Assembly: GCA_001790315.1 (NCBI GenBank)
Contig: MGCE01000188.1
Location: forward strand, 1 to 11,736
DNA from: Candidatus Rokubacteria bacterium RIFCSPLOWO2_02_FULL_72_37
Lineage (GTDB): Bacteria > Methylomirabilota > Methylomirabilia > Rokubacteriales > CSP1-6
Direction of reading: 5' to 3'
DNA: 11,736 nt
A program made the position numbers and the translations under genes. The notes below the pieces were generated by a model that saw only the letters and a list, made by a program, of their open reading frames with translations, did no database searches and was not told the DNA's origin. Below are positions 1 through 6,600 of the stretch, piece after piece (position 1 is the first letter of the stretch; every line of letters begins with the position of its first letter).

Positions 1-1
1 G

Positions 2-1441
2 ACCGCCGAGGCGAAGGCCGCCGCCCGTCAATCCGTGCGGGTCGTGCTGACCGCGCCCGCGGAGCAGGCGGTGGTCGAGCAGGAAACGCTCAACGTGACG
101 GGTACGATCACCGCCCCGCGCGGCCTGCAGCGGGTCCTCGTGACGCTCAACGGCGTCGAGGTGGCGCGGCGGGACACCACGGCGTCCGGCTCGCTCCCGC
201 TCGCCGTGCCGGGCCGCCTGCGCGAGGGACAGAACACGGTGGTCGTCACCGTGACGGATTCGGACGGGGCGATCACGCAGGAGGTCCGGAGCGTCCAGTA
301 CGAGCGCGCGATGCCGCTCACCGTGACCGTCCGGTATCCGGAGAACGGCGCGACCCTGGCGAGCCCATCGTCGGTGATCGCAGCCATCGTCTCCTCGAGC
401 CGGGGTGTCGCGAGGGTCGGCGTGACGCTGAACGGCAAAGAGGTGCACGCGCAGGTCGAGCGCCGGCCGCAGCGCTCGGTGGCCGTCGCCGTGCCGCTCT
501 CGCTGCGGCCGGGGTCGAACGTCATCCTGCTGAGCGCGACCGAGCCCGACGGCCGGACGCAGACCGAGACGCGGACCGTGACGCTCACGCCGCCGGCCGC
601 GGCCGGGACGCCGGCGCCGGCTGCCGCCGCGACCGACGAGGCGCCCGAGCAGTGGGCGGTGGTGATCGGTGTCGGCGCCTACGACAGCCCGGACATTCCG
701 AAGCTCGGATACAGCGTCGCCGATGCCGAGGCCGTCGCCCGAACCCTCGTCGAGCGCGGAGGATTCAAGGCGCAGAACGTGCTCCTGCTGACCGATCGGA
801 CGGAGGTCAAGCCCACGCTCCGGCGCCTGAAGTGGGCCCTTGGAACCTTCCTCGCGCGTTCGGCGAGGAAGGGCGACACCGTGCTCATCTTCTTCGCGGG
901 GCACGGCGCGCCCGAGGTGGACGTCGCCGGGCGCGAGCGCGACGGGCTCGCGAAGTACCTCGTGCCGATCGACGCCGACGCGGACGACCTGTACGCGACC
1001 GCGCTGCCCATGGACGAGTTCGAGACGATCTTCAGCCGCGTCGAGGCCGAGCGGATCGTGGTGTTCCTCGACGCCTGCTACAGCGGCGCCGCCGGCGGTC
1101 GGACTTTCGCATCCCGCAAGACCCGGGCGCTCAACGTGGACGACCAGTTCCTGCAGCGCCTGGCCCAGTCGCGCGGCCGGGCGATCATCACGGCCTCGCG
1201 CGCCGCGGAGGTCTCGGTGGAGCTCGCGGAGCTGGGCCACGGCCTGTTCACCTACTACCTGGTCGAGGGCCTCCGGGGCGCCGCGGATCGTGACCGCGAC
1301 GCGATCGTCACGTTGCAGGAGCTGTACCAGTACGTCGAGCAGCACGTGAGCCGCCGCGCGCGCGCCGTGGGGGCGAACCAGCACCCGGTCATGAAGGGCG
1401 AGCTGGAGGGGCTCCTGCCGCTCGTGAGGGTCGGCCGGTGA
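2..1441 (+). CDS. Caspase-like (peptidase C14 family) protein with two Ig-like domains, 5' partial
   Basis: The frame is open to the left edge, so the N terminus and any signal peptide are missing; 479 residues are visible, numbered here from the codon at nt 2. Two beta-rich Ig-like repeats lie at about residues 12-105 and 108-195. Each opens with a pattern like 'VTLTAP/VTVRYPENGA' and carries 'VTLNG(V/K)EV' in the middle. An Ala/Pro-rich linker leads to a caspase fold (about 217-470) starting 'QWAVVIGVGAY'. The catalytic pair is visible: His301 in FFAGHG and Cys359 in LDACYSG. A DxDxD...E loop at 429-440 resembles a calcium-binding EF-hand loop. Ig-like modules suggest an exported or envelope-associated protein, which cannot be confirmed without the N terminus. 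Bacterial caspase homologues usually cleave after Arg/Lys (family knowledge); the substrate here is unknown. The stop codon overlaps the next gene's GTG by 4 nt. A GTG at nt 35 is an internal codon, not a convincing start. Confidence 0.9.
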   Translation, partial: TAEAKAAARQSVRVVLTAPAEQAVVEQETLNVTGTITAPRGLQRVLVTLNGVEVARRDTTASGSLPLAVPGRLREGQNTVVVTVTDSDGAITQEVRSVQYERAMPLTVTVRYPENGATLASPSSVIAAIVSSSRGVARVGVTLNGKEVHAQVERRPQRSVAVAVPLSLRPGSNVILLSATEPDGRTQTETRTVTLTPPAAAGTPAPAAAATDEAPEQWAVVIGVGAYDSPDIPKLGYSVADAEAVARTLVERGGFKAQNVLLLTDRTEVKPTLRRLKWALGTFLARSARKGDTVLIFFAGHGAPEVDVAGRERDGLAKYLVPIDADADDLYATALPMDEFETIFSRVEAERIVVFLDACYSGAAGGRTFASRKTRALNVDDQFLQRLAQSRGRAIITASRAAEVSVELAELGHGLFTYYLVEGLRGAADRDRDAIVTLQELYQYVEQHVSRRARAVGANQHPVMKGELEGLLPLVRVGR

Positions 1442-2322
1442 GCCACGCCGAGCGCATCTACGGTCTCCGCGAGCTGACGCGGATCCTGACGCTGACGCCG
1501 AAGCGCGCCGCGCAGCTGCGTCGCCTCGCGCTGCTGCACGGGGACTCGGGCTACACGTTTCGCGAGCTGCTCGCGCTGCGCGCCGCGAGCGCGCTTCTCG
1601 ACGCGGGCGCCTCGGTGCGGCAGATCAAGCAGGCGCTCAGCGCGCTCCGGCGGCAGGACCCTGGGCTCGAGCAGCCGCTCGCCGAGGTGCGGCTGGTCCT
1701 GGAGGGGGATCGACTGCTCGCCCAGTCCGACCGTGTGCGCTTCGACCCGCGGACCGGCCAACTGGTGCTGGCGCTCGACAGCGGGGGACTCGAGCGGGCC
1801 GCGACCGCGACGCTCGCGACGGGCCTGGTGCGGCCCCTGGCACCGCCCGCGGAGCAGGCAGAGACGTGGTTCGAGCGCGCGAGCGAGTGGGACGGGGATC
1901 CCGCGCAGTGGGAGGACGCGATCGAGGCGTACCGGCGGGTGGTGGTGATCGACCCGACCTATGCCGCGGCGTGGAACAACCTCGGGCTGCTCCTTCACCG
2001 CATGGGCGACTACGAGGGCGCGCGCGGCGCGTACGATGCCGCGCTCGCGCAGGATCCGGACTGCCGCGAGGCCGCCTACAACCTCGGCTCCCTCCACGAG
2101 GACCGGGGCGAGGTCGAGGCGGCGGTGGGGAGCTACCGTCGCGCGCTCGAGCTGTCGCCCGACTACGCCGATGCCCACTTCAACCTCGCCGGGGCGCTGT
2201 CGCGCTCGGGGCGGGGCGACGAGGCGGCGCGGCACTGGCAGCGCTACCTCGAGCTCGACGCGGGCAGCCCGTGGGCGCGGATCGCTCGCGCCCATCTCGA
2301 GGTGCGGGAGCGGGACGAATGA
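1438..2322 (+). CDS. MerR-type HTH domain fused to TPR repeats
   Basis: The product has 294 residues and a GTG start inside the stop region of the caspase-like gene (4-nt GTGA overlap). Residues about 6-75 look like a MerR/HTH_17 winged helix: 'YGLRELTRILTLTPKRAAQLRRL', then 'YTFRELLALRAASALLDAGASVRQI', the usual pattern of DNA recognition followed by a helix with 'G.S..QI'. Residues about 75-135 have no motif I recognise. From about 140 to 285 there are three to four tetratricopeptide repeats with the signatures 'AWNNLGLLLHRMGDYEGA', 'AAYNLGSLHEDRGEVEAA' and 'AHFNLAGALSRSGRGDEA'. No transmembrane segment or signal peptide is visible, so it is probably cytosolic. A regulator or adaptor role is inferred: the HTH would bind DNA and the TPRs a protein partner. 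Coupling to the caspase-like gene makes that protein's pathway a candidate partner. The ATGA end overlaps purD. Confidence 0.82.
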   Translation: MSHAERIYGLRELTRILTLTPKRAAQLRRLALLHGDSGYTFRELLALRAASALLDAGASVRQIKQALSALRRQDPGLEQPLAEVRLVLEGDRLLAQSDRVRFDPRTGQLVLALDSGGLERAATATLATGLVRPLAPPAEQAETWFERASEWDGDPAQWEDAIEAYRRVVVIDPTYAAAWNNLGLLLHRMGDYEGARGAYDAALAQDPDCREAAYNLGSLHEDRGEVEAAVGSYRRALELSPDYADAHFNLAGALSRSGRGDEAARHWQRYLELDAGSPWARIARAHLEVRERDE

Positions 2323-3590
2323 GGGTGCTGGTCGTCGGCGGAGGTGGGCGCGAGCACGCGCTCGTGTGGAAGATCGCGCAAAGCCCGCTGGTGCAGCGGC
2401 TCTACGCCGCGCCGGGCAACCCCGGGATCGCCCGCCACGCGACCTGCGTCCCGATCGCAGCGAGCGCGCTCGACGACCTGGTCGCGTTCGCGCGCGGGGA
2501 GGGGATCGACCTCACCGTGGTCGGGCCGGAGGCCCCGCTCGTGGCGGGCCTCGCCGACCGGCTCGCCGGGGCCGGGCTCACCGTGTTCGGGCCGAGCGCG
2601 CGCGCGGCGGCGCTCGAGGGCTCGAAGGCGTTCGCCAAGGACCTGATGGCGCGGCACGGGATCCCGACCGCGCGCTTCCGCATGCTCGACGACCCGGCGG
2701 CGGCGCGGCGGTACTGCCGCGAGGTCGGCCCGCCGCTCGTCGTCAAGGCCGACGGGCTCGCCGGGGGCAAGGGTGCGATCGTGTGTCGTACCCTCGGGGA
2801 GGCGGACGCGGCGGTGGCCGAGTGCATGGAGCGGCGCGCGTTCGGCGCCGCGGGGGCGCGGGTCGTCGTCGAGGAGTTCCTGACCGGCGAGGAAGTATCG
2901 TTCTTCGCGCTCGCCAACGGGCGCGACGTGCTCCCGCTCGCCGCGGCCCAGGACCACAAGACCGTGTTCGACGGCGATCGGGGACCGAACACGGGCGGCA
3001 TGGGCGCGTACTCGCCGGTCGCCGCGTTCGACGCCGCGCTGGAGCAGGGCGTGCTGAAGGCGATCGTGTGGCCGACGGTGACGGCGCTCGCGCAGGAGGA
3101 CGCGCCGTACCACGGCGTGCTCTTCGTCGGCCTGATGCTGACCCGCGAGGGGCCGAAGGTGCTCGAGTTCAATTGCCGCTTCGGCGATCCCGAGTGCCAG
3201 GCCCTCGTGGTCCGCGCGCCGGGCGATCTCGTGCCACTGCTCCTCGCCGCGGCGCGGGGCGAGGCGTGGCCGGTAACGTCTCCGTGGCCCCCGCAGGCCT
3301 CGGTCTGCGTCACGCTGGCCTCGGGCGGCTACCCGGGCAGGTACGTGACGGGACTGCCGATCGAGGGCGTCGAGGCGGCGGCCCGCCGTCCGGGCGTGCA
3401 CGTGTTCCACGCGGGGACCGCGCTCGCCGGCGGGCGGCTCGTCACAGCCGGCGGCCGCGTGCTCGCCGTCACCGCGCTCGCCGCGACGCTCGCGAGCGCG
3501 ATCGAGGCCGCGTACGGCGCGATCGGCGAGATCCGGTTCGAGAGCATGCACTTCCGCAGCGACATCGGAAGAAGGAGGCCCGCCGCATGA
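2319..3590 (+). CDS. purD: Phosphoribosylamine-glycine ligase (GAR synthetase)
   Basis: PurD is the second step of de novo purine synthesis: phosphoribosylamine + glycine + ATP give glycinamide ribonucleotide. The product has 423 residues, normal for the family. The start is the ATG overlapping the upstream TGA (ATGA), giving the classic N terminus 'MRVLVVGGGGREHALVWKI'. Other motifs in order are 'VVGPEAPLVAGLAD', 'LEGSKAFAKDLM', the ATP-grasp segment 'PLVVKADGLAGGKGAIV', 'VVEEFLTGEEVSFFAL', 'DHKTVFDGDRGPNTGGMGAYSP' and the metal/ATP site 'VLEFNCRFGDPECQ'. All expected PurD blocks are intact. Longer upstream readings of this frame run through the TPR gene and have no coding signature. It ends in an ATGA overlap with purE, so the two are probably made from one message. 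The soluble enzyme uses glycine, the amino acid produced by the GlyA encoded 5 kb downstream. Confidence 0.97.
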   Translation: MRVLVVGGGGREHALVWKIAQSPLVQRLYAAPGNPGIARHATCVPIAASALDDLVAFARGEGIDLTVVGPEAPLVAGLADRLAGAGLTVFGPSARAAALEGSKAFAKDLMARHGIPTARFRMLDDPAAARRYCREVGPPLVVKADGLAGGKGAIVCRTLGEADAAVAECMERRAFGAAGARVVVEEFLTGEEVSFFALANGRDVLPLAAAQDHKTVFDGDRGPNTGGMGAYSPVAAFDAALEQGVLKAIVWPTVTALAQEDAPYHGVLFVGLMLTREGPKVLEFNCRFGDPECQALVVRAPGDLVPLLLAAARGEAWPVTSPWPPQASVCVTLASGGYPGRYVTGLPIEGVEAAARRPGVHVFHAGTALAGGRLVTAGGRVLAVTALAATLASAIEAAYGAIGEIRFESMHFRSDIGRRRPAA

Positions 3591-4117
3591 GCAGACCCGT
3601 CCGCGTCGGCGTCGTGCTCGGAAGCGACTCGGACCTCGACGTCATGCTGGAGGCCGTGAAAGTGCTCGACGCGCTGGAGGTCGGCAGCGAGGTGTTCGTC
3701 GCCTCGGCCCACCGGACACCGGAGCGCACGCAGGAGTACGCTCGGCGCGCCCAGGGGCGCGGGCTCGGCGTCCTCATCGCCGGTGCCGGGGGCGCAGCGG
3801 CCCTGCCCGGCGTGCTCGCCTCGCTCTCGCCGCTGCCGGTGATCGGGGTCCCGATCGCGTCGACGCCGCTGGGCGGCCTCGACGCGCTGCTCTCGATCGC
3901 CCAGATGCCGAAGGGGGTGCCCGTCGCGACCGTCGCGATCGGTGCCTGGGGCGCGGCGAACGCGGGGGTCCTCGCCGCGCAGATCCTGGCGCTGGGCGAT
4001 CCGGCGCTGGCCGCGCGGCTCGCGACCTACCGCACGCGCCTCGCGGACGAGGTGGACGCACGGGCGCGGCGCGTGGCCGAGCGGCTCAAGTCGGGAGCCT
4101 CCGCGTCGGGATCGTGA
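3587..4117 (+). CDS. purE: 5-(carboxyamino)imidazole ribonucleotide mutase (class I PurE)
   Basis: PurE class I converts N5-CAIR to CAIR in purine synthesis. The product has 176 residues, near the family norm. The ATG overlaps the purD stop. Motifs seen are 'VVLGSDSDLDVM' (phosphate-binding GSxSD), 'VASAHRTPER' with the catalytic-region His, 'IAGAGGAAALPGV', 'LPVIGVPIAS', 'GLDALLSIAQMPKGVPVATVAIG' and 'ANAGVLAAQIL'. This is the class I pattern, not the animal/class II CAIR-synthase pattern. One departure stands out: the block normally read as GGAAHLPG has Ala at residue 72 (codon 3800-3802) in place of the usual His. No purK, the usual partner that makes N5-CAIR, lies in this window. The C-terminal 25 residues are a charged helical tail. 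The gene ends in a GTGA overlap with the next gene. Confidence 0.95.
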   Translation: MSRPVRVGVVLGSDSDLDVMLEAVKVLDALEVGSEVFVASAHRTPERTQEYARRAQGRGLGVLIAGAGGAAALPGVLASLSPLPVIGVPIASTPLGGLDALLSIAQMPKGVPVATVAIGAWGAANAGVLAAQILALGDPALAARLATYRTRLADEVDARARRVAERLKSGASASGS

Positions 4118-4740
4118 CGGCCGGCGGGCGGCCGCGGCTTCTGCGGGTGTGCCCGGTGGCGCCCGATCACACGGCGCTCGTGGCCGCGGCGGCGGTGCTG
4201 CGGGGCGGCGGCGTCGTCGCGTTCCCCACAGAGACGTTCTACGGGCTCGGCGCCGCCGCGCGGCTCGCCGGCGCCGTGCGCCGGGTCTGCACGCTCAAGG
4301 GCCGGCCCGAGGACAAGCCCGTGCTCCTGCTCGTGGACGGGGTGGCGATGGCCGAGTCCGTCGCGGAGGTCGGTGCGGCGGCGCGCGCGCTCATGGCCCG
4401 CCACTGGCCCGGCGCCCTCACGCTCGTCCTCCGCGCGCGCCCCGACTTGCCCGACGAGGTCACGGCGGGCACCGGCACGGTCGGCGTGCGCCTGTCGCCG
4501 CACCCCGTGGCGCGCGGCCTCGTCGCCGCGCTCGGCGAGCCCGTGACCGCGCCGAGCGCCAACCCGAGCGGGCGCGAGCCCCCGACGAGCGCCGCGACCG
4601 TGCTCGCCTACTTCGGTGACGCCCTCGACGCCGTGCTGGACGGCGGAACCACCCCGGGCGGCGAGCCCTCGACGGTGCTCGACCTGACGGCGACACCTCC
4701 CCGGCTCCTCCGCCAGGGCGCGGTGAGGATACAGTGGTAG
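4114..4740 (+). CDS. tsaC: L-threonylcarbamoyladenylate synthase (TsaC/YrdC/Sua5 type)
   Basis: The enzyme makes threonylcarbamoyl-AMP from threonine, bicarbonate and ATP, the first step of the universal t6A37 modification of ANN-decoding tRNAs. The product has 208 residues, a single YrdC domain without the extra Sua5 C-terminal domain, so the TsaC length class. Motifs are 'GGVVAFPTETFYGLG' near residue 30, 'LKGRPEDKPVLLLV' (the KxR-type nucleotide site), 'WPGALTLVL', 'TVGVRLSPHP', 'PVTAPSANPSGREPPT' and the C-terminal 'PSTVLDL'. The GTG start sits in the GTGA overlap with the purE stop. The next ATG in frame would remove the conserved PTETFYGLG region, so GTG is preferred. This is the last gene of the coupled block; a 70-nt gap follows. 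Confidence 0.94.
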   Translation: MTAGGRPRLLRVCPVAPDHTALVAAAAVLRGGGVVAFPTETFYGLGAAARLAGAVRRVCTLKGRPEDKPVLLLVDGVAMAESVAEVGAAARALMARHWPGALTLVLRARPDLPDEVTAGTGTVGVRLSPHPVARGLVAALGEPVTAPSANPSGREPPTSAATVLAYFGDALDAVLDGGTTPGGEPSTVLDLTATPPRLLRQGAVRIQW

Positions 4741-4758
4741 TGCGAGCCGCAGGGCGTC

Positions 4759-4778
4759 GGCCTTGCCGCAGGCAGGCC
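4759..4778. other. Imperfect stem-loop in the gap after tsaC
   Basis: The arms GGCCTTGCC and GGCAGGCC flank a GCA loop and pair with a single bulged base. It lies 19 nt after the tsaC stop. There is no T-run after it, so it is not a standard intrinsic terminator. It may only slow or protect the 3' end of the first transcript, or mean nothing. Confidence 0.25.
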
Positions 4779-4798
4779 CGCCCGAGGCGAGCGACAAG

Positions 4799-4804
4799 TA
4801 AGAT
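4799..4804 (+). promoter_or_regulatory. Possible -10 element (TAAGAT) directly upstream of the mobA-like gene
   Basis: TAAGAT matches the T, A, A and T positions of TATAAT and fits the TANNNT pattern. It ends 6 nt before the ATG at 4811, so transcription would start on or next to the start codon (leaderless). No -35 hexamer is recognisable at 16-18 bp upstream, and no Shine-Dalgarno sequence precedes the ATG. Weak on its own. Confidence 0.3.
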
Positions 4805-4810
4805 AGCCTC

Positions 4811-5407
4811 ATGCGCATCACGGGTGTGATCCAGGCCGGCGGTGGGAGCACGCGCATGGGCGGCCAGCCGAAGGCGCTGCTGGACGTCGGCGGCCGGCGG
4901 ATCATCGAGCGTGTCCTCGACGCGGTGACGCCCTCGGTCGGCGAGGTCTTGCTCGTCACCAACACCCCGGACCTCTACGCCTTCCTCGGGCTCCCGATGG
5001 TCGCCGACGTCTACCCCGACCACGGCTCGCTCGGCGGCATCTACTCGGGGCTCAAGGCGGCGACGGGGGACGCGGCGTTCACGGTGGCCTGCGACATGCC
5101 GTTCCTGCATCCGGACGTCGTTCGCCTCGTGGTCTCACGGGCGGCCACGGCCGACGTCGTCATCCCTCGGGTGGGCGACCGGCTGGAGACGATGCATGCC
5201 GTCTACGCCAAGAGCTGTCTGCCGCACATCGAGACGCTGCTCGCGGCGCGCCGGCTCAAGATCGTCGGCTTCTTCGAGCGGGTGCGCGTCGCGAAGATCG
5301 CGGAGGCCGAGGTCGCCCGCCACCGCGACCCGGCCCTCGTCTTCATGAACGTGAACACCCCGGAGGAGCTCGCGCGGGCGCGCGAGCTGGCGAGGCGCCT
5401 GGGATGA
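4811..5407 (+). CDS. mobA: MobA-like molybdenum cofactor guanylyltransferase / NTP transferase
   Basis: MobA attaches GMP to molybdopterin-molybdate to give the bis-MGD precursor used by DMSO-reductase-type enzymes; close relatives transfer CMP or act on sugars. The product has 198 residues, a typical single GT-A/Rossmann domain. The N terminus carries the nucleotide signature 'IQAGGGSTRMGGQPKALLDVGG', where GGxSxRMG and the Lys are diagnostic. Next come 'DVYPDHGSLGGIYSGL' and 'VACDMPFL' with the metal-binding Asp95. The later 'HAVYAKSCLPHIETLL' and 'FMNVNTPEEL' match the MobA C-terminal half. The MobA assignment is good, but guanylyl versus cytidylyl specificity cannot be read from sequence. 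There is no Shine-Dalgarno site before the ATG. The stop overlaps the thiI ATG (ATGA). Confidence 0.85.
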   Translation: MRITGVIQAGGGSTRMGGQPKALLDVGGRRIIERVLDAVTPSVGEVLLVTNTPDLYAFLGLPMVADVYPDHGSLGGIYSGLKAATGDAAFTVACDMPFLHPDVVRLVVSRAATADVVIPRVGDRLETMHAVYAKSCLPHIETLLAARRLKIVGFFERVRVAKIAEAEVARHRDPALVFMNVNTPEELARARELARRLG

Positions 5408-6600
5408 GCCGACTCCGGCCGGCGGTGCTGGTCCACTACCACGAGCTGGCCCTCAAGCGCGGGAACCGGCCGCTCTTCCTGAGGCATCTCGGCCGCAATC
5501 TGGTGCGCGCCACCTCGGACCTCGGCACGGCGAGGGTGCGGCAGCTCTCGGGCCGCCTCCTGCTCGACCTCGACGGCGCCGTGCCGATCGAGGCGGTCCG
5601 CGACCGCGTGACGCGCGTCTGCGGCGTCTCGAGCGCGGCCGTCGCGTACCGGGTGGCGTCCACCGTGGAGCAGATGAAGGCGATCATCGCGCGGCTGATC
5701 GAGGGGCGGAGCTTCGGGTCCTTCCGCATCAGCGCCCGCCGGGCGTTCAAGACCTACCCGATGACCAGCGTCGAGCTCAACCGGGAGCTGGGCGCGTTCG
5801 TCCTCGAGCGCGCGACGACGCGCGTCGATCTGCACCATCCCGAGCTCACGATCCACGTGGAGGTGCTGCCGGCCGAGACCTTCGTGTACATCGACCGTCT
5901 GCCCGGTCCCGGAGGGCTGCCGGTGGGCGCGAGCGGCACCGTCGCCGCGCTCCTTTCCGGCGGAATCGACTCGCCCGTGGCGGCGTGGCGCATGATGAAG
6001 CGCGGCTGCCGCGTCGGGTTCGTGCACTTCCACAGCGTGCCGTACCTGCCGCCGACCTCGCAGGCCAAGGCCCGCGCGCTCGTCGAGCGGCTGAGCCAGT
6101 GGCAGTACGCCTCGCGCCTGGCGCTCGTGCCGTTCGGCGAGATCCAGCGTGAGGTCGTGCTGAGCGTCCCGCCGCCGGCGCGTGTCGTCATCTACCGTCG
6201 GCTGATGGTCAGGATCGCGGAGGCGCTGGCGCGCCGCTGGGGAGCCCAGGCGCTCGTGACGGGCGAGAGCCTCGGACAGGTCGCGTCGCAGACGCTCAGC
6301 AACATCGCGTGCATCGACGAGGTGGCGCGGATGCCGGTCTTCCGACCACTCATCGGCATGGACAAGCTCGAGATCACCGACGAGGCGCGCCGGCTCGGGA
6401 CCTTCGAGATCTCGATCGAGCCGGACGCCGACTGCTGCACGCTGTTCGTCCCCCGCCACCCGGCGACGCGGATGTCGGTCGAGGAGGCGCACGCGGTGGA
6501 GGCGCGGCTGGACGTCGAGCGCCTCGTGGCCGGCGGGGTCGACGGCGCCGCGGTCGAGACCTTCGAGTTCCCCGCGCGCGCGCCGGCCGACGCCGGGTGA
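5404..6600 (+). CDS. thiI: tRNA 4-thiouridine synthase ThiI, without rhodanese domain
   Basis: ThiI adenylates U8 of tRNA and inserts sulfur to give 4-thiouridine; in some bacteria it also supplies sulfur for the thiazole of thiamine. The product has 398 residues. An N-terminal ferredoxin-like region ('VLVHYHELALKRGNRPLF') and a THUMP domain (about 60-170, with 'RISARRAFKTYPMTS') precede the PP-loop ATPase motif SGGIDS at 185-190. 'VTGESLGQVASQTLSNI' is the family's second hallmark. A Cys pair at 344-345 ('DADCCTLFVP') resembles the Gram-positive-type end of the catalytic domain. The E. coli protein continues with a rhodanese domain; this one stops soon after, so persulfide must come directly from a cysteine desulfurase, none of which is encoded here. 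The ATG overlaps the mobA-like stop, and the final TGA shares one base with the next ATG. Confidence 0.94.
   Translation: MSRLRPAVLVHYHELALKRGNRPLFLRHLGRNLVRATSDLGTARVRQLSGRLLLDLDGAVPIEAVRDRVTRVCGVSSAAVAYRVASTVEQMKAIIARLIEGRSFGSFRISARRAFKTYPMTSVELNRELGAFVLERATTRVDLHHPELTIHVEVLPAETFVYIDRLPGPGGLPVGASGTVAALLSGGIDSPVAAWRMMKRGCRVGFVHFHSVPYLPPTSQAKARALVERLSQWQYASRLALVPFGEIQREVVLSVPPPARVVIYRRLMVRIAEALARRWGAQALVTGESLGQVASQTLSNIACIDEVARMPVFRPLIGMDKLEITDEARRLGTFEISIEPDADCCTLFVPRHPATRMSVEEAHAVEARLDVERLVAGGVDGAAVETFEFPARAPADAG

Noticed and set aside
35..1441. GTG at 35 as the true start of the caspase-like gene
   Set aside because: The frame is open upstream to the window edge with residues in keeping with the domain boundary, there is no ribosome site, and a protein with Ig-like domains should begin with an export signal that is not seen.
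1255..2295. Long minus-strand frames opposite the TPR, purD, beta-CASP and glyA genes
   Set aside because: Arg/Pro/His-rich translations typical of antisense frames in GC-rich genes, with no recognisable domains; the + strand genes are full family matches.
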